DNA of 63,648 bases from Hyphomicrobiales bacterium (GTDB taxonomy: Bacteria; Pseudomonadota; Alphaproteobacteria; Rhizobiales; RI-29), in contig WGLQ01000021.1 in assembly GCA_016125495.1 (NCBI GenBank), forward strand, positions 1-63,648, in the 5' to 3' direction. The notes under the pieces are model-generated. The model searched no databases. It was not told the origin of the DNA and was given only the letters and a program-made list of their open reading frames with translations. Positions within the stretch are counted from its first letter, which is position 1. Every line of letters begins with the position of its first letter. Below are positions 47,089-56,937 of this stretch, piece after piece. Position numbers and translations under genes: made by a program.

Positions 47089-48738
47089 ATGGGCAGTGGT
47101 GAAACTGGCCGGGAGACTTGGCGCCTCGACGGCGTGGACGAAACGGGCGTGGCGCGACTTGCCGAACTCGTGGCGCTCCTTGCCCGCGTCGGCGATCTCA
47201 TCCTGCTCGAGGGCGAGCTCGGGGCCGGCAAAACCACGTTCGCGCGCTGGTTGGTGCGGGCGGCGGTCGGTGATCGCTCGCTCGATGTCGCCAGCCCGAG
47301 CTTTCCGCTTGTGCTCGGATATTCGGCGGCGCGATTTCAGATCGACCACTTCGACCTCTACAGGCTGGAAAACGCCGATGCCCGGGCGTTGGCCGAGACC
47401 GGGCTCGAGGACGCCCTCGGGCGCGGCCTTGTGCTGATCGAATGGCCCGAGCGCGCCGCGCACATGCTTGCCGGCCACGAGCCGACACTGACGGTGCGGC
47501 TCGTTGCCACGCCCGACGGGGAGAATCTCCGCTCCGTGATGTTCGTTGCGGGCGCGGGCTGGCGGGCGCGGTTGGAGCGCGCGCGGCTCGTCCATGGTTT
47601 TCTGGCGCGCCACGGCTATGGCGGGCACCGGATCGACTATCTACAGGGGGACGCCTCGCCGCGCGGTTACGGCCGGCTGTCGGTGGATGGCGCCAGCGTC
47701 ATCCTGATGAACGCGCCGCGCCAGCCGGACGGCCCGCCGCTCGCGGGCGGGCGAACTTACAGCGCCATCGCGCACTTGGCGGAGGACGTCCGGCCGTTCG
47801 TTGCGATCGCCATGGAATTGCGGCGGCAGGGCGTCGCGGCCCCGGAGATCCTCGCAGGCGATCTCGATGCGGGCCTGCTGGTGATCGAGGATTTCGGCGA
47901 CCGCGTGCTGGGCCGCGAAATCGCCGCAGGGGCGGATATCGCGGCGCTTTATCGTCCGGCCGTCGAGCTGCTGGCGCGTCTCGCCGGCGTGCGCGCGCCG
48001 GCCCGGATCACCTTCGCGGGTGAGGCCATGGGGAGCGACGGGCCGGTGGAGGTGGTGATCCCCGACTACGACGAAGGGGCGCTCCTGGCCGAGGTCGATC
48101 TCCTTTGCGAATGGTATTGGCGCCTCGTCACCGGCGCACCGGCACCGGTCGACAAGAGGGAGGAATTCTCGGCGATCTGGCGGCGGGCGCTCCGACCGGT
48201 GCTCGGCGGGGAGAGCTGGGTCTTGCGCGATTATCATTCCCCGAACCTCGTCCTGCTCGACGATCGAAGGGGTGCCCCGAGGATCGGCGTTCTGGACTTC
48301 CAGGATGCGTTGAGGGGCAGCCCCGCCTACGACCTCGTGTCGCTGACGCAGGATGCACGGCTGGACGTGCCCGGCGACGTCGAGGAGATGCTGCTCCAGG
48401 ATTACCGGCGCGAGCGCCTCCGCCTCGGCCACGACTTCGACTGGGAGGAATTCCGCCGGCAGCACGCGATTCTCGGGGCGCAGCGCGCGACCAAGATTCT
48501 CGGGATTTTCGCCCGGCTGGCGCTGCGGGACGCAAAGCCGCAATATCTCGCGCATCTGCCGCGCATCTGGAGGTATCTGCTGCGCAATCTCGGTTGCTCC
48601 CGGCTCGGAGAGCTTTCGACCTGGTACGATCGTGAACTCGCCGTCGCCGCGCGTGGCACAGGAAACATCACGCAGACCGACCCGGCGGCCAACTACGGCG
48701 GCCTGCCGCCGGGTCCGTCGACGCGAGGAGGAGAATGA
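47089..48738 (+). CDS. TsaE / AmgK-like sugar kinase fusion
   Basis: A 549-residue fusion. Residues 1-150 are TsaE, the ATPase that helps make threonylcarbamoyl-adenosine in tRNA (Walker A GELGAGKTT; SPSFPLVLGYSA; HFDLYRL). Residues about 160-545 are an aminoglycoside-phosphotransferase-fold kinase with YHSPNLVLL and GVLDFQDA, closest to AmgK, which phosphorylates N-acetylmuramate at C1 in cell-wall recycling. The MurU-like gene overlaps its stop by 4 bases, which supports that reading. ATG at 47089 is used; GTG at 47077 is possible. Confidence 0.88.
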   Translation: MGSGETGRETWRLDGVDETGVARLAELVALLARVGDLILLEGELGAGKTTFARWLVRAAVGDRSLDVASPSFPLVLGYSAARFQIDHFDLYRLENADARALAETGLEDALGRGLVLIEWPERAAHMLAGHEPTLTVRLVATPDGENLRSVMFVAGAGWRARLERARLVHGFLARHGYGGHRIDYLQGDASPRGYGRLSVDGASVILMNAPRQPDGPPLAGGRTYSAIAHLAEDVRPFVAIAMELRRQGVAAPEILAGDLDAGLLVIEDFGDRVLGREIAAGADIAALYRPAVELLARLAGVRAPARITFAGEAMGSDGPVEVVIPDYDEGALLAEVDLLCEWYWRLVTGAPAPVDKREEFSAIWRRALRPVLGGESWVLRDYHSPNLVLLDDRRGAPRIGVLDFQDALRGSPAYDLVSLTQDARLDVPGDVEEMLLQDYRRERLRLGHDFDWEEFRRQHAILGAQRATKILGIFARLALRDAKPQYLAHLPRIWRYLLRNLGCSRLGELSTWYDRELAVAARGTGNITQTDPAANYGGLPPGPSTRGGE

Positions 48739-49514
48739 AAGTGGGCGCTCCGATTCGTTCGGCCATCGTGCTCTCGGCTGGCCTCGGCACGCGAATGCGC
48801 CCGCTCACCGACCGGATGCCGAAACCGCTGGTTCCGGTTCTCGGGCGCGCGCTCGTCGACCGGATCATCGATCGGCTCGCGGCGGCGGGCATCGAGCGCG
48901 TCGTCGTCAACGTCCACTACATGGCCGACATGCTGGAGGCGCACGTGCGCGGGCGGAGCGACGTCGAGGTCGTGATCTCGAGCGAACGGGACGAGTTGCT
49001 CGACACCGGTGGAGGTGTCGCCGCGGCCCTCGATCTTCTCGGCGAGGGGCCGTTCCTCATCCACAACTCGGATTCGCTCTGGTTCGACGGGACCGGCCCG
49101 ACCCTCGCCCGTCTTGCGGAGTCTTGGGACGGCGAACGTATGGATACGCTGCTGCTCGTCGCGCCATGGGCACTGGCGACCGGATTCGACGGACGAGGAG
49201 ACTTTTTTCCGGAGGACGGCGGGCGCCTGCGACGACGGGGGACGGCCGAGCGCGCGCCGCTCATCTTCGCTGGCGTCTCCGTCGCCTGCCGCGGGCTTTT
49301 CGAGAGTTCGGGGGATGCCGCGATCCCGCAGCCCGGCGCGCGCGTGCCGTTCTCTCTCAACCGCTGCTGGGACCGCGCGCTCGCGGCCGGGCGTCTTTTC
49401 GGTCTCGAACATGACGGGCGGTGGTTCCACGTCGGCGATCCGCAGGCGCTCGACGAGTGCGCGCGCGCCATCGTTGCGGCCGGCCTCGACCAGCCCGGCC
49501 GGGACGGTCGCTGA
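48735..49514 (+). CDS. murU: MurU-like sugar-1-phosphate nucleotidyltransferase
   Basis: A 259-residue nucleotidyltransferase. The signature SAGLGTRMRPLTDRMPKPLVPV binds the nucleotide in parts, and the length matches MurU, which makes UDP-N-acetylmuramate from the C1 phosphate. It is often labelled mannose-1-phosphate guanylyltransferase in this neighbourhood. Coupling to the AmgK-like gene (ATGA overlap) favours the cell-wall recycling reading. Its stop overlaps the addB start by one base. Confidence 0.82.
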   Translation: MKVGAPIRSAIVLSAGLGTRMRPLTDRMPKPLVPVLGRALVDRIIDRLAAAGIERVVVNVHYMADMLEAHVRGRSDVEVVISSERDELLDTGGGVAAALDLLGEGPFLIHNSDSLWFDGTGPTLARLAESWDGERMDTLLLVAPWALATGFDGRGDFFPEDGGRLRRRGTAERAPLIFAGVSVACRGLFESSGDAAIPQPGARVPFSLNRCWDRALAAGRLFGLEHDGRWFHVGDPQALDECARAIVAAGLDQPGRDGR

Positions 49515-52500
49515 TGGCTCGTGGTGGCGGCAGATCGATGCGCACGCGCGTCCTCAGTGTTCCCGCGGGCATCGATTTCATGGGCGCACTCGCGCAAGGG
49601 CTCGTCGGGGACCGCCTCGGTCTCGGTACGGGCATTCGGGAGGATCCTTTCGGCCTCGCGCGGGCCACGGTTTATCTTCCGACGCGACGCGCGACGCGCG
49701 GTTTCGCCGATGCGATGCTGCGGGCGGCGGGAGGCGATGCGGTGCTGCTGCCGCGGATCCGGGCCATCGGGGCAGAGCCCGACGAGGCCGATCAGGTGGT
49801 GGTCATCGGCGCCGGTCTCGAGGCCGGTGAAGTCGTGCCCCCGATCGCGAGCCTCGAGCGCCGTCTGGTGCTGCTGGAACTGGTGCGTCGCTGGGGTGAG
49901 ACGACCGGCGCGGCTCGGGGTGGAACGGGCGAGGCTGGCACGGGTTCGCGGATGACGCCGGCGCGGGCCGCCCGGCTCGCCGGCGAGCTGGCACGCCTCA
50001 TGGACATGGTGGAGACCGAAGGGGCCGATCTCTCGCGACTCGCGGAGCTGGTGCCGGAGGCTTATTCCGAGCACTGGCGGCTGACCCTGGAATTTCTCTC
50101 CATTGTAACCGCCTGGTGGCCGGAGTACCTGCGATCGCGCAATCTGGTGACCCCGGCCGAGCGCCGAAACATGGTGCTGCGAAGCGAGGCCGCGCGGCTT
50201 CGTGAGCGCGCTGATGAGGGGCCGGTGATCGTGGCGGGCGTTACGGGCAGTGTGCCGGCCTCGAGCGACCTCATGCGCGCGGTGGCCGAACTCGAGAACT
50301 GTGCAGTCATCCTGCCCGGGGTCGATTTCGCCATGTCCGATGACGAATGGCGCTTGGTTCGCGAGGCGCATCCCGAGCACCCGCAGCATGGCCTGGCGAG
50401 ACTTCTGGAATCACTCGGTGTCGAGCGATCCGAGGTCGCAACGCTCGATGCTCAGGGCTGCGTGGTGTTGGACGGGCCGGCGGGGCAACCCGTGTGCGGC
50501 GGACCGCGTCGGACGCTGCTCGGGGAGGCGATGCGCCCGGCACCGGCAACGGCCGGCTGGGCGGAAGGCGCCCGGAACCGCGAGCAGGGTGAATTGCTGG
50601 CGGCCGGGCTCGAGGGCCTCTCGCTGGTCGAGGCGGAAAACAGCGACGAGGAAGCCGCGGTGATCGCGCTCGTGCTGCGCGGCGTGCTCGAGGAGCCGGG
50701 CCGGACCGGCGCGCTCGTCACGCCGGACAGACTGCTGGCGCGGCGGGTGGCGATCAAGCTCGAGGCGATCGGCATCCGTATCGACGATTCCGCAGGGCGA
50801 CCGTTCGCCAAGACGGTGCCCGGTGTCTTCCTCGATCTCGTCATCGAAACCGCGGCCAGCAGGTTTTCGCCGGCCGTGCTGATGGCGCTTCTGAAGCATC
50901 CCCTGACAAGGCTCGGGCTGGCGCCGGGGGAGTTGCGCCGGCGGGCGCGACTGCTGGAAATCGCGGTTTTCCGCCAGCCGACGTTCGGTGATGGTCTCAC
51001 GGCCCTCGCGCGCCGGCTCGATGCGCTGGAAGCCGCGGTGCGGGGTGACGGAATCGAACGTGCCGGACGGATCAGCGCGGAGGATTGGGCCGATGTGCGC
51101 GATCTCCACGGGCGGATCGTCGGCGCCTTTTCCGATCTCGACCGGGCAATGATTGCCGGGGAGGAATTGACGACGAGCGGTCTCGTGCGGCTGCATGTCG
51201 AGGCGGCCGAGCGGATCGCGGCAGCGGGGCGGGAGGCGGACGAGGGCGAGGAAGCTGCCGACGGTGGGGCCGAGCAGGGCGCCGGGATGAGTGGAGGCGA
51301 AGGGCAAGAAGGAAGGGAAAAGAACGAGCGGCATGCGGCGTCAAACGAGGCCGAGGCGGCGTTCGAGGCGGCGGGCGTGCTCGGAACGGGGGAGGAGCAC
51401 GGTGATAGCCTCCTCTGGGCCGGGGAGGCTGGCGCGACCGGACGCGAGATGATCGCCGAACTCATATCCCCGACCGGACCCGACCCCATGCTGGCGCCGG
51501 GCGACTATTCCGAACTCTACCGGGCGCTGGTTGCGGGCGTCGCGGTGCGCGCCGCCGGACCCGTTCATCCCCGCCTCTCGATCTGGGGGCCCTATGAAGC
51601 GCGCATGCAACAGCCGGATGTCATCGTGCTCGGTGGCCTCAATGAAGGGGTGTGGCCGGCGGCGGCCGAGCCGGACCCGTGGCTCAGCCGACCCATGCGA
51701 AAGACACTCGGCCTGCCGGCGCCGGAACAGGCCATCGGATTTTCCGCGCATGATTTCGTGCAGCTCGCGGCGGCGCGACGGGTGATCCTGACGCGCGCAC
51801 GAAAAATGGACGGGGTGCCGGGCGTGCCCTCGCGCTGGCTGTTGCGGCTCGACGCGTTGCTCGCCGGTCACGGGCTGACGGGTCGGCTGCGGGAGGGGGA
51901 GGGAGCGCTCTGGCTGCAATGGGCGCGCCAGCTCGCGCAACCGGCGGCGCACGCCCCGCGTCCGGCACCGGCGCCGCGCCCACCGCTGGCGGCGCGGCCG
52001 CGGCGGCTCAGTGCGACGGCCATCGGGCGATGGGTGGCAAATCCCTATGCCATCTATGCGCAGTACATCCTCTCCCTCAAGCCGCTCGATCCGCTCGGCA
52101 TGGAGCCGGACGTGCGCTTGCGCGGCGTCATCCTGCACCATGCGATGCATCGCTTTGCCGCCGAGTGGCCGCGCGAGCTTCCCGACGACATCGCTGCGCG
52201 CATCGGCGTGGAAATCGAGACGACGATGCGGGAAATGGCCGCGCATCCGCGCATTGGCGCCTTCTGGGGGCCGCGCTTCCGGCGCTTTGCGGAATGGTTC
52301 GCGGCGAGCGAGGCGGACCGCAGGGACGGCGTCGAGCGTGTCGTGAGCGAGGTGGATGGGGCGTTCGAACTGGCGGCGCCGGGAGGTGCCTTCCTGCTGA
52401 CCGCGCGCGCCGACAGGATCGATATTCGCAGCGATGGCGGGATCGTGATCTACGACTTCAAGACGGGGACTGGACCGAGTTCCCGGCAGGTGCTCGATCT

Positions 52501-52861
52501 CGTGCAGCCGCAACTGGCCCTCGAGGCACTCATCGCGCATCGCGATGGCTTCGAGGGTATTGCCGGGCGCCGTGTCCAGAGACTCGTCCATATCTCGGCG
52601 AGCGGCGGGGAGCCGGCCGGAGCGGAATTGCCGGTGACGGCCAGGGACCGGAAAGACGAGGAGCTGGCGGCCGATCTGGCGGAGGAGGCGTCATCGCAAC
52701 TCCAGTCGCTCGTTGCCCGCTTCGACGATGAAAACACTCCCTATGTTGCACGGCGTGCACGGGCGTTCGAGGCGAGCTACCGATACGATCCCTATGCACA
52801 CCTCGCGCGGATCAAGGAGTGGTCCGTCGCGGCGGACGATGGGGAGACCGAGGATGCCTGA
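49514..52861 (+). CDS. addB: AddB, double-strand break repair protein
   Basis: Partner of AddA in the enzyme that resects broken DNA ends for recombination. The product is 1115 residues: an N-terminal helicase-like half without a canonical Walker A, and a C-terminal PD-(D/E)xK nuclease (ADRIDIRSDGGIVIYDFKTG). Residues about 570-640 form a Gly/Glu-rich linker not expected to be folded. ATG at 49514 overlaps the previous stop (TGATG), and the end overlaps addA by 8 bases. Confidence 0.94.
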   Translation: MARGGGRSMRTRVLSVPAGIDFMGALAQGLVGDRLGLGTGIREDPFGLARATVYLPTRRATRGFADAMLRAAGGDAVLLPRIRAIGAEPDEADQVVVIGAGLEAGEVVPPIASLERRLVLLELVRRWGETTGAARGGTGEAGTGSRMTPARAARLAGELARLMDMVETEGADLSRLAELVPEAYSEHWRLTLEFLSIVTAWWPEYLRSRNLVTPAERRNMVLRSEAARLRERADEGPVIVAGVTGSVPASSDLMRAVAELENCAVILPGVDFAMSDDEWRLVREAHPEHPQHGLARLLESLGVERSEVATLDAQGCVVLDGPAGQPVCGGPRRTLLGEAMRPAPATAGWAEGARNREQGELLAAGLEGLSLVEAENSDEEAAVIALVLRGVLEEPGRTGALVTPDRLLARRVAIKLEAIGIRIDDSAGRPFAKTVPGVFLDLVIETAASRFSPAVLMALLKHPLTRLGLAPGELRRRARLLEIAVFRQPTFGDGLTALARRLDALEAAVRGDGIERAGRISAEDWADVRDLHGRIVGAFSDLDRAMIAGEELTTSGLVRLHVEAAERIAAAGREADEGEEAADGGAEQGAGMSGGEGQEGREKNERHAASNEAEAAFEAAGVLGTGEEHGDSLLWAGEAGATGREMIAELISPTGPDPMLAPGDYSELYRALVAGVAVRAAGPVHPRLSIWGPYEARMQQPDVIVLGGLNEGVWPAAAEPDPWLSRPMRKTLGLPAPEQAIGFSAHDFVQLAAARRVILTRARKMDGVPGVPSRWLLRLDALLAGHGLTGRLREGEGALWLQWARQLAQPAAHAPRPAPAPRPPLAARPRRLSATAIGRWVANPYAIYAQYILSLKPLDPLGMEPDVRLRGVILHHAMHRFAAEWPRELPDDIAARIGVEIETTMREMAAHPRIGAFWGPRFRRFAEWFAASEADRRDGVERVVSEVDGAFELAAPGGAFLLTARADRIDIRSDGGIVIYDFKTGTGPSSRQVLDLVQPQLALEALIAHRDGFEGIAGRRVQRLVHISASGGEPAGAELPVTARDRKDEELAADLAEEASSQLQSLVARFDDENTPYVARRARAFEASYRYDPYAHLARIKEWSVAADDGETEDA

Positions 52862-55800
52862 CCGGCGGCGTGAACGACTTGCCGAGACCACGGCGCGCCA
52901 GGGGCAGGCGGCGGACCCGCGCGCCTCGGTCTGGGTCAGCGCCAACGCGGGCGCCGGCAAGACGCACGTGCTCACCAACCGGGTGCTGCGACTGCTGCTC
53001 AGCGGGACGGCGCCGGAGAAAATTCTCGCGCTCACCTACACGAAGGCAGCGGCGGCGCTGATGTCGCGCCGGGTATTCGACACGCTGGCCCGCTGGGTCG
53101 TGATGGAGCCCGCAGCGCTCATGCGCACGCTCGCCGATCTTACGGGAGAGCCGGTGGCCGAGGGGATGCTGGAGCGGGCGCGGGCGCTGTTTGCGAGCGC
53201 CATCGAGACGCCGGGCGGCCTCAAGGTTCAGACCATCCACGCCTTCTGCGAGCGCCTCTTGCAGCGCTTCCCGCTCGAAGCTGGTATTTCGCCCGGCTTC
53301 GAGGTGCTGGACGAGCAGGGTCAACGGCTCGCCATCCGCGAGGCGACGGATCGGGTGCTCGGGCGCGCGAGCCGGGAGGAAGGCGGTCATGGACCGCTCG
53401 GGGCGGCTCTGCGGGTCGCGGTGGCGCATGCCAACGACGAGCAGTTCGATGAACTCCTCGCCGAACTCTTGAGGCACCGAAAGGCGCTCTCGGGAATGGC
53501 CGGTGACGGTGATGTCGAGGACCGGGCGCGCCGGATCGACGAGGTGGTGCGGGACGTTCTCGGGCTGGGGGTCGGTATGACGGATGCCGACCTCGTGGCC
53601 CGCGCCGCGGGGTTCTTGTCGCAGACGGACATCGAGCGAGCCGCAAGCGCGCTCGCTGCCAGCTCCAAGCCGACGGATGTGAAATACGGGGTCGTCCTCG
53701 CGGCAGCCGCGGCGACGAGCGCCCTCGAGACGCGGATCGCCTGTCTCGAAGAATTTTTCCTCACCAAGGAGCGTGAACCGCGCAGATCCCTGGCAACCGC
53801 AGAGGTCAAGAACGCGCACCCCGTCCTCGTCGAGCGGCTGGTGCGGGCACAGACGGCGTTCCAGGTCATCGCCGGCGAGCGGCAGGCTCTGCGCGTTGCA
53901 ACGGCGAGCGCCGCGCTGGTGAGCCTCGGGCACGAAGTGCTGCGGCGCTACGAGGAAACGAAGGTGCAGCGGGGCTCCCTCGACTTCGAGGACCTCGTGG
54001 TGCGTACGGGCGCTCTCCTGGCAAGTGCGGGCGATGCGGCCTGGGTGCTCTACAAGCTCGACGAGGGGCTCGATCACATCCTGGTCGACGAGGCGCAGGA
54101 CACGAGCCCCGAGCAGTGGGATGTCGTCGTACGCCTCGCGGAGGAGTTCTTTTCCGGGCAAGGGGCGCGGGGCGACGGGCGCACGCTCTTTGCCGTCGGC
54201 GACGAGAAGCAGTCGATCTATGGGTTCCAGGGCGCGCGACCGGAGCGCTTCTCCGAGGTCGGTCGGGGCATCGAGGAGCGCGCGCGAGGCGCCGGACAGA
54301 CGTTCCGGCGGGTGCCGTTGACACTTTCGTTCCGCACGGTGGAGCCAGTGCTCGGGGCGGTCGATCGGGTTTTCGGGGACCCGGAGTTCACTCCTGGGGT
54401 CGGAAGCGGTGGGGCCGAGGACCGGGTGCGACACGAGGCGATCCGGATCGGTCAGGCGGGGTCGGTGGAGGTCTGGCCCCTCGAGGTTCCCGAGCAGAGC
54501 GAGGAAGGGAATTTGTGGGACACCAGCGCTCCGTCGCCGGGACAGGGACCGCGCGAGCGGCTGGCAAAGCGCATGGCGCGGACCATCAGGGGTTGGATCG
54601 ACAAGGGAGAAATGCTGGAGAGCCGGGGGCGTGCGATCGTTCCGGGTGACGTGCTGATCCTGTTGCGCAACCGCCAGCCGTTCGCGCCGCTCATCATCCG
54701 GGCACTGAAGGCCGAAGGTCTCGCGGTGGCCGGGGCGGACCGCATCCGGCTGCTCGAGCAGATCGCGGTGATGGACTTGCTGGCACTCGCGGATTTCCTA
54801 TTGCTGCCGGAGGACGATCTTTCTCTGGCGGCGGTGCTCAAGAGTCCGCTCGTCGGGCTCGACGAGGAGGAGCTTTTCGAGATCGCCTATCGGCGGCGCG
54901 GGACGCTGTGGCGCTCGCTGCTCGGAGCCGCGCGGCACGATGCCCGCTTCAAGGAGGCGGCAAGATTGCTGCTCGGGTGGCGGCGCCAGGCCGACTACGC
55001 TCCTCCTTTCGAATTCCTTTCGCTCGTGCTCGAACGGGACGGAGCGAAAGCCCGGTTGATCGAGCGGCTCGGTCCGGAGGCGAGTGATGCCATCGGCGAA
55101 TTGTTGAACCTCGCCATCCAGTTCGACGAGGGCGAGCCGCCGTCGCTGCAGGGGTTCCTCTCGTGGCTCAGGGCCGCCAACCCGGAGATCAAGCGGGACA
55201 TGGAGGACGACCGCTCGCAGGTGCGCGTCATGACGGTGCACGGAGCCAAGGGGCTGGAAGCGCCGATCGTGTTCCTGCCCGATACGTGCGGGTCGCTGCG
55301 GGGCACGCAGCGCGCACGGATCGTGTCGGCGGGAAACCGGAAGCGCAACCGGGCCCTGCTCTGGGCGCTCAAAGGGGTAAAAAGCGTCGGGCCGGTCGCG
55401 GGGCGACGCGAGGAGATGAAACGCGAGGAGAGAGAAGAGGAGAACCGGCTCCTCTACGTGGCGATGACGCGGGCGGAGGATCGCCTCGTCGTCGCGGGTG
55501 TCGCCAAGGATGCGAAAGGCAAGGTCCCCGAGGGGTGCTGGTACGATCTCGTGGCGAGGCGGCTCGATGGACTTCTCGGAGCCGAGACGCACGCCGATGG
55601 CGGTGTAACCCGAGTGCTTCGACAAGCACAGACCGGCGAGCCGGACCGGCGCTCCGTTGGGACGCGACAAGCGCACGAGCGCGTTGCCTTGCCCGATTGG
55701 GTGGGCCGGGCCGCGCCGGCAGAACCAAGGCGCGTCATTCCGGTGGCACCGAGCCGCATCGTGCCGCTCGATGCAGAGGAGGCGGCCGCCGGCATGGAGG

Positions 55801-56384
55801 CGGCGCCGGATGTGGGCCAGGGTGGCGTCGGGCTCGACAAGTCGCTGCGGCGGGGCGTCCTGATGCATGCGCTGCTCGAGGCGTTGCCACGGATCGAGGA
55901 GGCTGGACGGCGGGAGGCGGCAAGCGCCTATCTGGCCGCCCAGGCGGGCGCCTTCAGCAAGGGCGAGTGCGATCGGATGGTCCGTGAGGTTCTGGCCCTC
56001 ATCGACGGGGCCGAGACCGCCCGGCTCTTCGGGCCGCGTTCACGAGCCGAGGTCGCGATCGTCGCTGAACACGCGGCGCACGATGGGGCCGGCGGGACGC
56101 TGCGCCTCAATGGGCAGATCGACCGGTTGGTGGTGGAAGATGAAGAAATCGTGATCGTCGACTTCAAGACGAACCGAATGCCGCCTCTCTCGCCCGACGA
56201 CGTGCCGGCCGCCTATTTGCGCCAGATGGCGGCCTATCGTCTTGCGATCGAACCGCTGTTCCCCGATCGACCGGTCACCTGCGTGATCGTGTGGACGGCG
56301 ACGGCTGGGGCCATGATGCTGCCTGCCGGTCTCATCGACCAGCACATTGCCTTGATCCAGGCACAACGACCCAAGGGAGATTGA
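52854..56384 (+). CDS. addA: AddA, helicase-nuclease subunit
   Basis: UvrD-like helicase with C-terminal nuclease. The product is 1176 residues: Walker A NAGAGKTHVL (31-40), LTYTKAAAALM, DHILVDEAQDTS, GDEKQSIYGFQGA, VMTVHGAKGLEAPIV, RLLYVAMTRAEDRL, and the nuclease motif VIVDFKTNR at the end. ATG at 52854, inside the end of addB, has GGGGAGACCGAGG directly upstream. trxA follows after 97 bases. Confidence 0.95.
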   Translation: MPDRRRERLAETTARQGQAADPRASVWVSANAGAGKTHVLTNRVLRLLLSGTAPEKILALTYTKAAAALMSRRVFDTLARWVVMEPAALMRTLADLTGEPVAEGMLERARALFASAIETPGGLKVQTIHAFCERLLQRFPLEAGISPGFEVLDEQGQRLAIREATDRVLGRASREEGGHGPLGAALRVAVAHANDEQFDELLAELLRHRKALSGMAGDGDVEDRARRIDEVVRDVLGLGVGMTDADLVARAAGFLSQTDIERAASALAASSKPTDVKYGVVLAAAAATSALETRIACLEEFFLTKEREPRRSLATAEVKNAHPVLVERLVRAQTAFQVIAGERQALRVATASAALVSLGHEVLRRYEETKVQRGSLDFEDLVVRTGALLASAGDAAWVLYKLDEGLDHILVDEAQDTSPEQWDVVVRLAEEFFSGQGARGDGRTLFAVGDEKQSIYGFQGARPERFSEVGRGIEERARGAGQTFRRVPLTLSFRTVEPVLGAVDRVFGDPEFTPGVGSGGAEDRVRHEAIRIGQAGSVEVWPLEVPEQSEEGNLWDTSAPSPGQGPRERLAKRMARTIRGWIDKGEMLESRGRAIVPGDVLILLRNRQPFAPLIIRALKAEGLAVAGADRIRLLEQIAVMDLLALADFLLLPEDDLSLAAVLKSPLVGLDEEELFEIAYRRRGTLWRSLLGAARHDARFKEAARLLLGWRRQADYAPPFEFLSLVLERDGAKARLIERLGPEASDAIGELLNLAIQFDEGEPPSLQGFLSWLRAANPEIKRDMEDDRSQVRVMTVHGAKGLEAPIVFLPDTCGSLRGTQRARIVSAGNRKRNRALLWALKGVKSVGPVAGRREEMKREEREEENRLLYVAMTRAEDRLVVAGVAKDAKGKVPEGCWYDLVARRLDGLLGAETHADGGVTRVLRQAQTGEPDRRSVGTRQAHERVALPDWVGRAAPAEPRRVIPVAPSRIVPLDAEEAAAGMEAAPDVGQGGVGLDKSLRRGVLMHALLEALPRIEEAGRREAASAYLAAQAGAFSKGECDRMVREVLALIDGAETARLFGPRSRAEVAIVAEHAAHDGAGGTLRLNGQIDRLVVEDEEIVIVDFKTNRMPPLSPDDVPAAYLRQMAAYRLAIEPLFPDRPVTCVIVWTATAGAMMLPAGLIDQHIALIQAQRPKGD

Positions 56385-56481
56385 CTGAGGTGCGCCGGCT
56401 TCCTAGGTAACTTTCGACAGGAATGCAGGCCGGCAAGGGCGTGGGGCCCGCTGGACCGGCGATGCCGCGAAGGAGCAAGAT

Positions 56482-56805
56482 ATGGCGACCGCGAAAGTAA
56501 CCGACGCGACGTTCGAGCAAGAGGTTCTCAAGGCGAACGTGCCCGTCGTCGTGGACTTCTTCGCCGATTGGTGCCAGCCGTGCAAAGCGATCGCGCCCTA
56601 TCTCGAGGAGATTTCCCAACAGATGGCGGGAAAGGTGAAGATCGCCAAGATCAACGTCGACGAGAACCAGCGCGTGCCGATGACATACAACATCCGCGCC
56701 ATGCCGACGCTTCTCATCTTCAAGGATGGCAAGGTGGTCGCGCAGCAGGTCGGGGCGCTGCCGAAGGGCAAGCTCGCCGAATGGATCCAGGGCGCCATGG
56801 CCTGA
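56482..56805 (+). CDS. trxA: Thioredoxin with CQPC active site
   Basis: A 107-residue thioredoxin that reduces protein disulfides. The fold is complete (VVVDFFADWCQPCK, INVDENQRVPMTYNIRAMPTLLIFKDG with the cis-Pro). The active site at 31-34 is CQPC instead of CGPC, which should shift redox potential or partner choice. ATG at 56482 with AAGGAGC upstream. It closes the addAB block and ends before a perfect hairpin. Confidence 0.94.
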   Translation: MATAKVTDATFEQEVLKANVPVVVDFFADWCQPCKAIAPYLEEISQQMAGKVKIAKINVDENQRVPMTYNIRAMPTLLIFKDGKVVAQQVGALPKGKLAEWIQGAMA

Positions 56806-56878
56806 GGAGTGGACCGGCGGCGGGTCAGCGGGCGCGAAATCGTCCGCGGATGATGCTTTGCCATCGATGTAGAATGCC

Positions 56879-56903
56879 AGGGCGCGCCGAGCCGGCGCGC
56901 CCT
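56879..56903. terminator. Strong terminator between trxA and the proline-racemase-like gene
   Basis: AGGGCGCGCC-GAGCC-GGCGCGCCCT, a perfect 10-bp stem with a 5-base loop, followed by TCGTCTTT on the plus strand. It sits between convergent genes and can serve both. Confidence 0.75.
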
Positions 56904-56937
56904 TCGTCTTTGCGGCGGGACGGTGGGGCCGATCGCC

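Noticed and set aside
44304-47237. 977-codon minus-strand frame opposite divL
   Set aside because: Antisense to a multi-domain protein with recognisable PAS, HisKA and ATPase boxes.
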